This document shows positions 23,991 through 34,510 of a stretch of 64,000 nucleotides of DNA, one piece after another. The DNA lies in the NCBI GenBank assembly GCA_950022655.1, contig OX465583.1, positions 34,685,360 through 34,749,359 of the forward strand, in the 5' to 3' direction. A program made the position numbers and the translations under genes. The DNA comes from Alentia gelatinosa. Its lineage: Eukaryota > Annelida > Polychaeta > Phyllodocida > Polynoidae. Position 1 is the stretch's first letter. Every line of letters begins with the position of its first letter. A model generated the notes under the pieces. That model ran no database searches and had not been told where the DNA came from. It saw only the letters and a program-made list of their open reading frames with translations.

Positions 23991-24286
23991 TTGATTTTTA
24001 CGTCTAGTCAACCGTTATAGGTCCTTTCCAGACTTTCCCAAGGCTCTTTTACACCATTAGGGTGGTGATCGAATCTATGTGATGAATTCAGGTAGAAATC
24101 TCACCCCTACACATTTACCGAGGTGAAAGTTGTTTTTACTTCCCACACCACAAAGACATGGTATAAGAAGAATGGCCTTTGTTATAGCAGTAAATCTACC
24201 ACTGCTGCGGGTGGGACTCGAACCCACAAAGTCTTACAACCTTGGGGTTACAAGTCCGGTGCTCTAACCACTGAGCTAACTCCCCA
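23991..24286 (-). mobile_element. tRNA-Thr-like SINE, copy with intact pol III boxes
   Basis: The minus strand starts with a tRNA-like head. Box A, TAGCTCAGTGG, is at 24278-24268 and box B, GGTTCGAGTCC, at 24224-24214; both match the pol III consensus. Between them GCACCGGACTTGTAACC holds a TGT anticodon (tRNA-Thr), but the 3' half of the anticodon stem is CCCCA, not TCCGG, and about ten extra bases (TAAGACTTTG) precede the T arm. A normal tRNA fold is therefore lost. The body matches the copy at 1850-2105. Best read as a tRNA-Thr-derived SINE whose internal promoter may still work. Confidence 0.8.
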
Positions 24287-24290
24287 CCCC

Positions 24291-24778
24291 CTTCAATCAG
24301 AGAACTAGAACCCCTGGAAAGCCCCCTCCCCATGCAGCGCTCTGAACTTGTGGCGTGCAGGGAGCAAAACATCCGGTTCAACCTTCAAGTTGTTCTTCGA
24401 ATATTTGAAAGTGTAACAACACTAATGAGTGAGTCAGGACAAAGCTATTATGTTAGTACATTTGTTATAGCGACCTAAAACAGTTCAATATTCAGCAGAA
24501 CTAAAGAATTCGAGATGTTTTCGATAGCCGATACCCGGACTTATGAAGGGATATCCCAATGTTTGGCACCAGCGCATAGGGAATGCCCGATCTGGATTGG
24601 TAAAATGACGTAACACTAATGTGGTCCATCCGTGGATCTACACTGCCTGACAGCTGGATAAACGGAAGTCCACCTCCCCTGTATCCTGAAAATGAGGCAC
24701 GCCACGAGTTCTCTCCAGAGGCGCAACGCTGAACAGCGGTGTGTGGGCTTTCCAGTGGTTCTAGTTCTCTGCTTCAAT
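24291..24778. mobile_element. Long inverted-repeat element
   Basis: The left end CAGAGAACTAGAACCCCTGG is matched by the right end, which reverse-complemented reads CAGAGAACTAGAACCACTGG. Both ends continue with GGAAAGCCC, and after a short gap GAACTYGTGGCGTGC appears in both arms. Arms of about 65-85 bp enclose about 330 bp of AT-rich, non-coding sequence. It abuts the SINE head. This is a MITE-like DNA element of unknown superfamily. Confidence 0.7.
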
Positions 24779-25059
24779 GTATGAGAACAACAGGATACAC
24801 ATATAGATTTAAAAAGGACAGACTTCCAGCACTTCGTACAGTGGCATTTCGTTCATGAAAGTTGACCTTGGTCATAAGATAGATTGTATTGTGCATGTAA
24901 ACAGACAATTCTTATGGGACAGTGTTCAAATTTAAAAAAAACTGCAATCCCTATCCTGCTACCAGGATTTCTAACTACGATTTCGTAATGGTGGCCCATG
25001 TAGGCTGTTCATCCATGGCTCAGACAGTGGAGATTTAGTGTTGTTAGTTTAGAGGTAGC

Positions 25060-25400
25060 GGCTCGAAATAGCGACACTTGGCGGTTGTCCTGAGTCTGGT
25101 GTCTCACACCAGGGGGCGCGGCGTCCTTTACTTCCTTTACACGAGTGAATCATTCCTGAGACACCTCCCACAAGAAGTGTGTGACCGGAAAAGTCAGACT
25201 TCCTACCGGATGTCCCAGAGAGATTCACGTGACCGCCCTACCGGAAGTCAGCCGAGGCTTCGCGGAGTGCGTCGGATTATATATGAGGTGTGGGGCACAC
25301 GCTCGCTGGTCACCGTCGGCGATGGCTCTGAACTAGTCAGACTAGAGCTAGTACCCCGCGTTTCTATGAGTGTCAAAGCACCCCACACACCGCCTGGCGA
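25060..25400. promoter_or_regulatory. CpG-richer island with CTCF-, E-box- and ETS-like sites
   Basis: Contains CACACCAGGGGGCGCG at 25105-25120, an almost exact CTCF core. It also has CACGTG at 25226-25231 and several ETS-type words: ACTTCC twice near 25131 and 25198, CTACCGGATG near 25204, and CTACCGGAAGT near 25239. Cytosine-guanine steps are frequent up to 25330. It looks like a promoter or insulator, but no first exon could be assigned. The 108-aa plus frame across it has no domain. Confidence 0.45.
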
Positions 25401-25915
25401 CTAGCACAATTTTCTGTGACTGACCTTCTCACAGACAGGTTTTCTTTCGGCATGACCATTGACAGAATTGTAGAGACAATTGCTTGGGGCGGATATTTCA
25501 GACAGCTAACATTTGTATTCACGTCGATTAGATAGCCTTCTTCCCTTCTATCGCCGAAAGACACTCTAACAAGCGTGTTGAATGCTACTTTGTTACAGGT
25601 CTATGCAATGTGTGGACCTTATTGAGCTGTCAGGCTATGGCATACCTTCAACGCAGACAATCCTTTCGCTACTCTAGTCAAAGGCACTGCCATGGAATTA
25701 TTGCTGTACGAAATTACTTTCTAGATTTTCTTTATGAATATAGTCAAAGCAGTCACACTATATCAGATACACCTTTCTATAGTTTATCGAATGAAAGTAA
25801 AGCCCCTTCTGTGTCAATAAAATAGTTTAATATAGGACTCTTCATGATATCCTGAGAATAAACTCGGATTAAAACTGCCAGTCTCGCTTTTGATCTACCG
25901 TTTCAGTATAATACA

Positions 25916-26238
25916 TTAACCCTTTCCCTGCAGCACCCAGTTCCCCTACTTGGCATTACACAGCAGGCATTGCCTGTATAAACGAACCTTCTACAGCAGG
26001 CACCTTTTTGGGAAAATAGCAATGTCACATGATGTGTAATGTGATTTGAGTAATTTACCTTGGTAGCTGGAAATATTTTGTTATACCATGTCAAAATTTC
26101 ATTCAATTCAAACAATTACTTTTTTATTCATTGAATTTTGTATATAAGTATCAATGATGCCTCTATGATGCTTAGAGGCATCATGTTGCGGTAGCCAGGG
26201 GAATGCCTGGAGGCATCATGCTGCAGTTCAAGGGTTAA
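25916..26238. mobile_element. piggyBac-type MITE with TTAA target duplication
   Basis: The element is flanked by TTAA at 25916-25919 and 26235-26238. Its left end reads CCCTTTCCCTGCAGCA and its right end, reverse-complemented, CCCTTGAACTGCAGCA: 13 of 16 positions agree. TTAA duplication plus CCC-starting ends is the signature of piggyBac. Inside the right end the word GAGGCATCATG is repeated. At 323 bp with no transposase it is non-autonomous. The 70-aa minus frame inside it is incidental. Confidence 0.85.
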
Positions 26239-27050
26239 TGTATAAACAGACTGCGGCCTATAATGTGCATAATCCATACGTATATATAATGTAACCTTTG
26301 CCTCTAACACCAAAAGCGAGCAGGTGCCTTTCCCCTGACCTAAAGAGCTAAGTGAGCACTTCGGCGGCTGTTGTCACTGCTACAGTCGCTATGTCTCTTG
26401 TAGAGGTTTGAAACCTCCAACCCGTGATACCGTAACCTCATCCATCCACCTACCAGATAAAAGGAAAGAATTATGGCTCCATTTCTAAAAATATTTGTGG
26501 GTGTTTGCTAAATTTCAATCTCGCCTAAGACTGATTAATGTTTAAGTTTTATTCATTAGGTGGAAAGCTGAAGATATCGAGACGATTCAAACTATACCAT
26601 CACTACGTTTAGAACCCTTACCACCACCAATACCAAATGGCATCTGCCAGGAAAAAAGACATATAAAATAATGTTGGGTAGGCAGAGACCTAATGAGCTG
26701 GTAACATTATCAACAACCTTGCTATCGGACAAGATTAATGTTCACCATCAAATACGTATCTGCACCGGAGAAAAAAAATAGAACACCATACGGGAGGACG
26801 GGGTCCCAAGGGTATCTCTTAATGAATAAATCTGGTCTCTCTCATCCTCTTCTGATCTCCAACCCTTTTCGCTTTACCATCCCCCCGTTCCCATGCATCT
26901 ACTCCATCCTCTGCTTTAACATCCATTGCTTTCATCCCCTATTTTAAGCACTCTCCACTGGTATCTAAGCTTATTTCTCTATCTCTGTTATCCTTACAGG
27001 CTCTGTTATCTGTCACGAACCCTTTTTTCAGCATCATGTGAGGCTCTCTA
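26239..27050. other. No gene recognised
   Basis: AT-rich, with a pyrimidine-rich stretch near 26830-26950. No domain or repeat copy seen. Confidence 0.55.
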
Positions 27051-27066
27051 GGGCTCCCTCTGGTGA
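27051..27066 (-). promoter_or_regulatory. CTCF-like motif
   Basis: The minus strand reads TCACCAGAGGGAGCCC, close to the CTCF core but with A for C near the 3' end. It stands alone, about 2 kb from the island at 25.1 kb. Confidence 0.3.
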
Positions 27067-28215
27067 CTGATGATGGTGATTACATACGGGTAATTACCTC
27101 CGATTCTACCCCTTAATCCGTTGTTTTATTGGGTACGCGGTGTGGTTTACCGGCCTGGGGGCATGTGTCGGTACCAGATTACCAGCTGCTAATTACTGCG
27201 ATCTCTAAGTGCCCCACACTTGCGGGAAAATGGGGTTGAATCATGTAGCTTTTACCTCCATGTTAATGTCCATGTGAATGGGCTGTTAATTATTCCGTAT
27301 TTCAATCCGCTTGAATCTAGGACTGTATTCGAAGGAAAATGACGGTAGATATATAGCTATAGATATGGTAGAACACTAAAAAAAAACAAAAAACAGACTA
27401 ATTGTGACATAAACTATATAAAATTGTGTGAAAGAATTTGATAAACGCAGGACGAAACTTAGGGTTTATCTATGTATATCCACCATGTAGATACCATTAT
27501 AGGCCGTGTTTTTCCAATGTTTTCTCAAACATACTCCCGTATTTTGCGCCACAGCCCAGAGCATCACAGCCTCGGCAATCACAGCCTTCGCTCCGCTCTA
27601 CGCGCCACCACAGCAGCCACCGCAGCACATGGGTATTGATATTAAGTTTTCCCTACAATACATCATCTGAAACATGTAGCACCTCAATCTCGTTTCAAAT
27701 GCTTTCAAGGAAGATGTAGATCCATGTGGATTTCTTAGATTACCAGATGGCATAATATAGATGATGTCTTGAGGCATCACTCAGCCCAGAAAGGATAATG
27801 CTTGGAGGTCTCACCCGGCCCAGGCCCTTACATGGCATTATTTCTTTGATATTTAAGAACTTCTTTTAACAAGGAAATAATGAGACAATACTTATCAAAT
27901 TTTTATAGAATGTTCATATAACTTCATACAAATTGATTACTCGCGTGATTTCGGACCACAATGTACCCTCGTACCCCGGGACTATACACGGACATTAATA
28001 CCCGTCCTTACGGGGGTAGCTCGGCTGCATCTATACCTCCATTTATGGTTGATGAGAAGCAAAATAGGACAAGGAGATCCTCACATGTGCTTTCAGAATA
28101 CGCACAAAGTTTAGAGTCTTGTAAGCACTGACATCATGCGGATAAAACCCACTCAACCAGAAGTAGTCCTGGAGTGTGAATTACACTGAGCCTCAGGCTA
28201 TGGATGAAGATGGAT
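27067..28215. other. No gene recognised
   Basis: Mixed composition. The segment at 27540-27640 is richer in CpG (ACGCGCCACCACAGC) and open on both strands for 60-93 codons, without a motif. A short echo of the GGAGGCATCA word of the piggyBac MITE occurs near 27765-27815. Confidence 0.5.
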
Positions 28216-28300
28216 AGGTGTCACGTGGTCTCACGTGGTGTCACGTGGCGGTGGACGCTGGCCACAGGGGCAGATCAATACTACCTAGAGGGCGCCACAG
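28216..28300. promoter_or_regulatory. Triple CACGTG array plus CTCF-like site
   Basis: Three perfect CACGTG boxes start at 28222, 28232 and 28242, exactly 10 bp apart, so all three face the same side of the helix. A CTCF-like core, CCTAGAGGGCGCCAC, follows at 28284-28298. The surrounding 200 bp is CpG-richer than background. Likely bHLH targets; no gene start is visible nearby. Confidence 0.5.
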
Positions 28301-28662
28301 TCAGAGATAAGGGCCGGCCTCCTGACAGCGCCTCTACCGGGATAGGGGTGAGAGCTCTTCCTGGAAGTATCCACTGGGGTAAAGCAGAGCTGAGCCCACT
28401 CGGCGACACTAAGCATTGATTTATGTTCGGAATTCGGGAAACGTCAGGTGGACCTCCTTTGTCTCTTGAGGAAGGACTCTTTAGCGCGGGATTTTATTGA
28501 GTGTTTTGCCGAAGGAGTCAATAGGGACAACTCAGCACAACTGGTCCAAGTCTCTGGCGACTTAATTCTGACACAGGAAAAGAATTTGAATTTATTCATA
28601 TCTACACTATAGTGTGGGTACTCTATATGCCGCGTTTTCTTGTATTTTCATACATACACTCG

Positions 28663-28752
28663 TTGTGTACGCCGGCATAGAAGGCGTAGATGGCATGTCT
28701 CTCGTGTATCTAGCGCATGTGTAATGTCTGTATTTGGCGCCGGCGTATACAA
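28663..28752. repeat. Short inverted-repeat element
   Basis: TTGTGTACGCCGGC at 28663-28676 and GCCGGCGTATACAA at 28739-28752 pair at 13 of 14 positions across a 62-nt spacer. It may be a tiny MITE or a decayed hairpin. Confidence 0.5.
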
Positions 28753-29221
28753 AGCATTAATTGACGTTTACATTGAAACAATATGAATATATAATATTAG
28801 AAATATAAGAATATAGAAATTAAACGGTTTACTTACAGTCCCCAGACACATATTATCAGAAAACAGACTCCTTTTACCAACACTGACCATACCTTGTATT
28901 ATCTGTGTACTGCTCTGTCACCACCGCCCGTCGAATTGGAATAACCAGATTGAGTAACCACTCTAAGCAGAATATTAAATTCTGACAGATGGCCGTTTCG
29001 GAAACTCTTTACTGGATTGTAAAAATTAAACGGTGCTCACGAGAATTGAGTGAAGTCAAAATATAGATAAAACTGGGGGTGGTACCCGCTACACTATTGA
29101 ACATTAGAAATACCCAGTATCACAAATCTTTGGGAAATAATTGTAAAATAAACAAACACAAACATTCAGTATTCAGCGAGTGATAGTACTGCTACCTAGT
29201 TTGGTTTTTTTTTGGTAAATG

Positions 29222-29227
29222 TTTATT
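29222..29227 (-). promoter_or_regulatory. Polyadenylation signal of the LINE
   Basis: The minus strand reads GTCAATAAACATTTACC and then a run of nine A. AATAAA lies about 10 bases before the tail, marking the 3' end of the retrotransposed transcript. Confidence 0.8.
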
Positions 29228-29401
29228 GACCTTTATGTGACATTCGATACAAATAGTATCGATCTTCCATGTCCGGGGTCGGACAGAAAATACATTGAAG
29301 GAGCCATTCATCTATCTCACAACAGGACAATAACAGTGAACAAATACATGTATATACAATACACACACATACTACATGGTATCAATTATATTTAATACAG
29401 A

Positions 29402-30151
29402 CTAGTCAATATTCAGTATTTCTTCTTTAACTTTGTTTTTAAAAACAGTTACATTTGGCAACTTTTGTGTATCGGCGCGTAGTTTTTCCCGTGATATATT
29501 ACCCACATATATGGGTGACCTCCTATACTTTTCCAAGTTAGGTCGTTTGATTTTGAGCTTAATTTTTTCATTACTCCTAAGATTCTTATCGTTTAACTCA
29601 AAAATATTATTTGAGTCCCCACTCCACCATTTAACTACATTAAGAAGATGACAACTCCTTCTCGTTGCTAGGTATCGTATTCTACAGATCTCATGCAGCT
29701 CCACAGTGCTCATATACCTACTTTTATATCTACCAATTACTGTTCTTAGTCCCTTGTTCATTAAGATCTGCAGTTTTCTTATCTTCAAATCAGACATTAG
29801 ACAGAATACCATATCTGCATACTCAAGAATTGGTAGCAACATTTGTTTAAATTTTTTTAATTTACTTTCAAAGTCTAATAGGTAATTCAATTTCTTTAAT
29901 TTAAAAAGCTTCATACTATACTCACTAGTTATTTTATTAAAGTGTGAATCCAATCTCAGGTTTATATCAATTTCAACTCCTAAATACCTATATTTAGTTA
30001 TGGTTTCTAGACAGTTTCCTCCCATCATGATATTTAATTTAAGATCAACATTTCTTTTATTAGTAAACCAACTCGCTTTTGATTTCTTATAGTTTATATC
30101 TAGGTGATTTTCTTTAGTCCATATATTAATGTTCTCTAAATCTACTTCCAT
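29402..30151 (-). pseudogene. LINE ORF2 C-terminal domain
   Basis: A 249-codon minus frame that follows the RT after a frameshift. It begins in the RT palm/thumb (IWTKENHLDINYKKSKA, then TKYRYLGVEIDINLRLDSHF, matching the L-G-V block after YADD). It runs through a helical thumb (ILEYADMVFCLMS, then KIRKLQILMNKGLRTVIGRY) and ends with the Jockey/CR1-type C-terminus KYRRSPIYVGNISREKLR and TVFKNKVKEEILNID, then a stop. This is the best preserved part of the element, uninterrupted over 750 bp. The true protein would be continuous with the RT upstream. Confidence 0.85.
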
Positions 30152-30159
30152 CTTAAGTT

Positions 30160-30792
30160 TTAGTTCTCCTGATCGGTTCCTTCTTGTATAAATACCACAT
30201 CATCGGCATATAAAATTACTTTGGAAAAGTTCAGGACCTTAACAATGTTATTAATAAATAGTATAAAAAGGAGGGGCCCCAAAACTGACCCCTGGGGGAC
30301 CCCAGTCATCACTTGTCTACTTTCTGACAAATTTCCCTCTAATTTCGTTTTGTGACACCTCATTTTTAGATAATCATTTAAAATATTTAACAAACCACCA
30401 GCTATGCCAATTTCTCCCAATTTCTTAATTAACAGATTGTGATTCACACTATCAAAGGCTTTACTCATGTCAAGATAGGTAACCAAAACTATTTTCCTCT
30501 CATTAAGTCCTTCTGTTATATAGGTTATCAAATTAAAAATAGCATGGGATGTAGAACGCCCTGGTAAAAAGCCATATTGTTCTTTTACCAAAATATCTTT
30601 CTTAAATAGGAAATTTATTAAACAGCGATGAAGTATTTTCTCCATTATTTTCGATACAAAAGGTAGAACGGATATCGGTCTCCAGTTACCAAATAAACTT
30701 AATGACCCATCCTTAGGTAGTGGGGTGATTACCGCCTTTTTCATACAATTTGGGAAATATCCTCGTTCAAAAATTTCATTTATCAATAGCAC
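30160..30792 (-). pseudogene. LINE reverse transcriptase core
   Basis: A 210-codon frame with the RT motifs in order: KKAVITPLPKDGSLSLFGNW and RPISVLPFVSKIMEKI (motifs 1-2), EQYGFLPGRSTSHAI, VTYLDMSKAFDSVNHNLL with the first catalytic Asp, GVPQGSVLGPLLFILFINN (motif 4), and VILYADDVVF with the YADD catalytic pair. All three catalytic aspartates are present. The domain copies element RNA into DNA at the nicked target. A frameshift just after YADD (near 30170) cuts it from the C-terminal domain, and another near 30785 from the connector, so this copy cannot make an active protein. Confidence 0.9.
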
Positions 30793-31550
30793 TATAGAGA
30801 AAAATTTGTTTCAGTAAGCCACTTTTAATCAGTTCTATCCCAGTTGATTTATCATTATCAAGACTTGTTATTATTTTCCTAATTTCAGTTATATCAGTTT
30901 CTACCTGTATATTATATTTCTCATATTCAACTACTCTATTATCATATTGCTCCAAAGTTATTTTATCTCTATATTGTTCATCTGGCGTTATTTGTTTTTT
31001 TAAACCTACCTCAGCAAAAAATTTATTCATTTCATTTCGTATTTCCTCAATATTCTGTCCTTCTTCGATTGGATATGATATTTCTGCATTAGCTGTGCCT
31101 TCCCAAGTATTATTAAGTGTTCTCCAAAACTTCTTTGGATTTAACTTGTTCATTTCCAGATTCTTCCGAATCTCATCTCCTTTTACCTTCCGTATATCAC
31201 ATCTAATCTCATTTCTTAGCTTACGTATTGTGCATAAAGTCATTCTGTACTCATCACTGGTACAATTTAAACTTACCAAACGTTTCATACATTTTTGTCT
31301 CTTATCCAATTTGTTACAAAGTTCTCTTGGTAAAATTAATCCATTATGTGTTTTTAAAAAGTTTGTTTTAATTGGACATACAACATTTATACCATTCGTC
31401 AGACTACCAATAAATTTTTCCATCATTTCTACTTCATCATTAGGATCAAATGGTTGTGCCATAACCTCGTTCCATATCTTTTCACACTGTTCTTTGGTTG
31501 GTGTACTGTTTGCCCTAAACCTAATTTTTTTCTTGGGATGTTTTTCTCAG
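30776..31550 (-). pseudogene. LINE endonuclease-RT connector
   Basis: The frame at 30776-31462, with its upstream extension to a stop near 31550, is charged and helix-prone: LDKRQKCMKRLVSLNCTSDE, IRKVKGDEIRKNLEMNKLNP and KKFWRTLNNTWEG, the last matching the conserved P-K-x-F-W-x-x-L/I block ahead of LINE RT. The stop near 31550 separates it from the endonuclease and the frameshift near 30785 from the RT. Confidence 0.8.
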
Positions 31551-32240
31551 TTTTTTTTCCGAATACAATAAATTACGACATGATCTGACAAATAGTAGTT
31601 GATGTTTCCGGATTCTTGTACCAATTTCGAATTTGTGTAAATATGATCTATCGTGCTCTTGCCTTTGGGCCTAAAGTTTCTAACGTCTTAACAAGATCTA
31701 AACAGTTATCCAACAAAAAGTTTTTCATCACTCGATACTTTGGACAACTTGTGGCTTTGCAATTCACGTTGAAATCTCCCATAAGCCATAGCTCATGGTT
31801 ATTGAACGCTACATCGTTAATCACAGTATTTAAATAATCATAACAAAAACCAACATCATTATGCGGAGGCCTATAGACAGATACTATCAAGAGCTTTCTA
31901 TGCATTGGGCGTCTAATTGTACACACTAAACATTCAATTTTTTAAGTCGAAATCATATAGTCGTTATGAATTTTAACAAAAGGAGCATATTCATTATCCA
32001 CATATAACGCAACCCCCCCACCTATATTTTTATGCTTTCGATCGTTTCTAAAAATAGTCTTATTATTTATACTTAACATTCCATTTGTAGTGATAGTAAG
32101 GCTTACAACAACGGGTCGTAGACCCATTTAAAAAAGTAAATATTCTTCGTTCCTTTTGTGTGCATTTTGAATAAGATCACCATAAAGGTAAACTTTATTA
32201 CCAATTTTGTGAGCTGAGAATATTTCTTGATAAGTTTTTG
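31550..32240 (-). pseudogene. LINE APE-type endonuclease
   Basis: The apurinic/apyrimidinic-like endonuclease that nicks target DNA. On the minus strand: FRNDRKHKNIGGGVALYVDN (substrate-binding strand), a stop at 31942, KLLIVSVYRPPHNDVGF, ELWLMGDFNVN (catalytic D and N) and, after a frameshift near 31675, KGKSTIDHIYTNSKL and NINYYLSDHVVIY (catalytic SDH). These are the standard blocks in the standard order. The N-terminus with the first catalytic Asn/Glu is poorly preserved beyond 32127, where SAHKIGNKVYLYGDLIQNAH may be its remnant. Confidence 0.85.
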
Positions 32241-33239
32241 TACCTAGTACAAAATAAAAATCCTTGTTCCGAGAGTGAGAATTCGTGGACACTGCCTGAG
32301 TTGAACCATATCAACCTCAGAGTCGGAACAGAGCGGAGACAGGTGGCGGCCAATCTAGAACATTCGTCGTTTCACACTCGTTCGGCAGGTCACCACATTA
32401 GTGCCTGCAATGCAACCTCGGAGAGGTTGGCGCTCATTAGAGCTGATTTGTGTTATTAGCCCCAGTGATGGGGTGTAATATATCTGTAGGCCCTGATTGG
32501 AAAGGTCCACACCTGGGCCATATCAGGTTCATTGTGGGTCTATTCTTTTTTCTCCGAGAATGAGGAGTACTTAGGCTGTACACAATGGGTTATCCCAGGG
32601 AAGCTATGTATCCTACTAATTGCGAGAGAGGAGGTCATTGCAAAAGTGCAGTTAAGGAGTATTTATTGAGCGTTGACCTAGAAAACATACAAAGAGATTG
32701 TAAGACCCAATTTTGAAAGTTTCATAAATATTTTGAAATTGGATAAAGATAAATACTAATATCTAAGGTTTACAGACTATAGATACATATCAAGATTTAA
32801 AACTATAATTTACAACAAGATAAATATTAAGGCATCGGGTTCTGTGATATTCTATCTAGATAACTCTTGTATGTGGCGTGAGGTCTGTATTGTTCTTGCC
32901 TTATCGTACACGTTCTCCTGTGAAACGCGTAAGGAAGCTTGCCTCTGGGTGAATACATATGTCGTAAAACTCTGATTAAATAAGAAAAAAAGTGGTAGAT
33001 CAAGAGATGGATCCGCATATAACTTTGATACTATATTATTCAAGATGTCGAAGATAACTTCAACAAAACTATCAAAAGGAATAATACTAAAGATAGAACG
33101 AGCAAGGAATGAATGGGCAATCAATCGCAACGGACAATAAACAAAATTTTAACTACCCTTTAAGAATTAGAATGAATGCACACATTCCCACTCCTCCTTC
33201 TCGTGTTGGGGGATGAGAGATTAAGACGTAGGAGATCTA
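32241..33239. other. No gene recognised
   Basis: 5' flank of the LINE, AT-rich. No ORF1-like coding or second retroelement end was identified. Confidence 0.5.
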
Positions 33240-33560
33240 GATCAGTGCGTATTATCCCCAGTATCAACTCCTCACCGATAACACCACAGAATGCTCGTTA
33301 GTGTAATGCACTCAGATCTCAACACTGGTTCCCTGTGAAGATAGCATCCCTCAGACGTTGTCCACTTGGTCACCGGTCAAGATACCTCTTAGCCGCTGTC
33401 CGCTGCCCTCTCCCTGACCTTAGCCGCCGCTAGAGTGTTTGATCAACGACGCGTCACATAGCCAGCGGTCCCGGGCCATTGACTTCCGGCTGTGTCCATC
33501 ACAATTTCCGGTTCCTGTCCTTGCGCAGTGCGCAATGGCAGAACGATAGGGCTTCGCTAT
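33240..33560. promoter_or_regulatory. Promoter-like island with ETS and NRF1-like words
   Basis: CpG-richer stretch with ACTTCCGGC (33482) and TTTCCGGTTCC (33505), both ETS-type, and a perfect 15-bp palindrome TTGCGCAGTGCGCAA at 33521-33535. NRF1 binds YGCGCANGCGCR; the spacing here is one base longer, so the match is imperfect. ACGCGTCAC lies near 33450. ETS plus NRF1 is typical of animal housekeeping promoters. No exon could be joined to it. Confidence 0.4.
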
Positions 33561-33779
33561 CAAGGAGTTGCTATAGGCTTGGGATGCACTGGTAAGGGCT
33601 TACAAGATGGTATGGTGGGAATCTTTCCTCCAGTAACCCCTCTCCGTCCCTTGCTGGGTCTGATGGAAGTAGCGTGCCTTATGCAAACTGACAAGTTCCT
33701 ATACTACTTACAGTGCTAGGTTTCAGTTGGACTAGTTTAAGGAAGCTGTCTCATGATCATGGGCAGGAAAATGGTATTA

Positions 33780-33782
<3 letters not shown>

Positions 33783-33815
<33 letters not shown>
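33783..33815. repeat. AT dinucleotide microsatellite
   Basis: About 16 uninterrupted AT/TA units. It creates the Ile/Tyr run in the minus-strand frame at 33757-33954, which is therefore not a gene. Confidence 0.95.
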
Positions 33816-33818
<3 letters not shown>

Positions 33819-34184
33819 AAATAAGAGAACAGATGGAAAATGGTACATAACCAAAAATATACATATAATTACATCTATTGATATATCTCATGATTAAAAG
33901 AACGTTAATGCTCATGGTAAATCGAATGAGTCGAGCGACCAAGTAGAGTGACAAATTAACTCCATCGGCAAGGAGAAAGGTAAACGATATTCTGGAGCAT
34001 CATGAATTTTGTTTATATATAATTTTATATTAACACAAGTGTAAAAACCATCATTTCAAGGTAAAACCTGTTGTCAATAAACTACTATATAAAAAATCTC
34101 AATCGCCACAAACCAAAGCACACATACACACCCTAAACATATATTTACTCTGACCCTCTCCAAAACAGGCATGCACACCTAACA

Positions 34185-34510
34185 CATTTGCTTTGCCGGC
34201 GAGGGGACAGGTTCCCCCGGAAGACCCTATCCCTCCTCCCTGTCCTCACCGCTCTCAATGCGGCGGAAGTGACGGGGCAGTGGCCGCTAGGGGCCGTGGT
34301 GTCCCAGGGAGGTACACGAGCATCACGTCCAACACGTCCTACATCACAGCTAGTACATCACCTTCCCGCCAGGAGCGCTAGCCACACGACCATATACGGC
34401 CTCCCACCATTTATTGCCCGTCTCTGCTGTACAGGCAATACTTGGAAACAACCCCCACTAACCTCCCCCGAACAGGCGCAAGATGCCGCTCTTCCTAACC
34501 ACCTTATTAC
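34185..34510. promoter_or_regulatory. CpG-rich island without an assigned gene
   Basis: GC- and CpG-rich (GCCGGCGAGGGGACAGG, then GCGGCGGAAGTGACGGGG with an ETS-like GCGGAAGTGAC). It is open in two plus frames and one minus frame at once, as expected from composition. The 116-aa plus frame (34188-34538) shows no domain. A first exon or promoter is possible but not shown. Confidence 0.3.

Larger units (their letters stand above)
29205..32240 (-). mobile_element. Jockey/CR1-type LINE, nearly full ORF2 with poly(A)
   Basis: Transcribed right to left: APE-type endonuclease (about 32240-31560), connector (31460-30780), reverse transcriptase (30790-30160), C-terminal domain (30151-29402), a 3' UTR with AATAAA, and a terminal A-run (T-run at 29205-29213 on the plus strand). 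The poly(A) tail and single APE-RT protein fit the Jockey/CR1 group of non-LTR retrotransposons. Two in-frame stops (near 31942 and 31550) and at least three frameshifts (near 31675, 30785 and 30170) inactivate it. No ORF1 is seen, so it is probably 5'-truncated. A fragment of a similar family lies inverted at 38.5-39.05 kb. The long plus-strand frames at 31095-31837 are antisense shadows. Confidence 0.9.

Noticed and set aside
24206..24286. Functional tRNA-Thr gene
   Set aside because: The anticodon stem does not pair (CCGGA against CCCCA), ten extra bases precede the T arm, and a second copy shares a SINE body; it is a SINE head.
31095..31837. Plus-strand frames of 158 and 73 codons
   Set aside because: They are antisense shadows of the LINE endonuclease and connector on the minus strand.
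33757..33954. 65-codon minus frame with Ile/Tyr run
   Set aside because: The run is a translated AT microsatellite.
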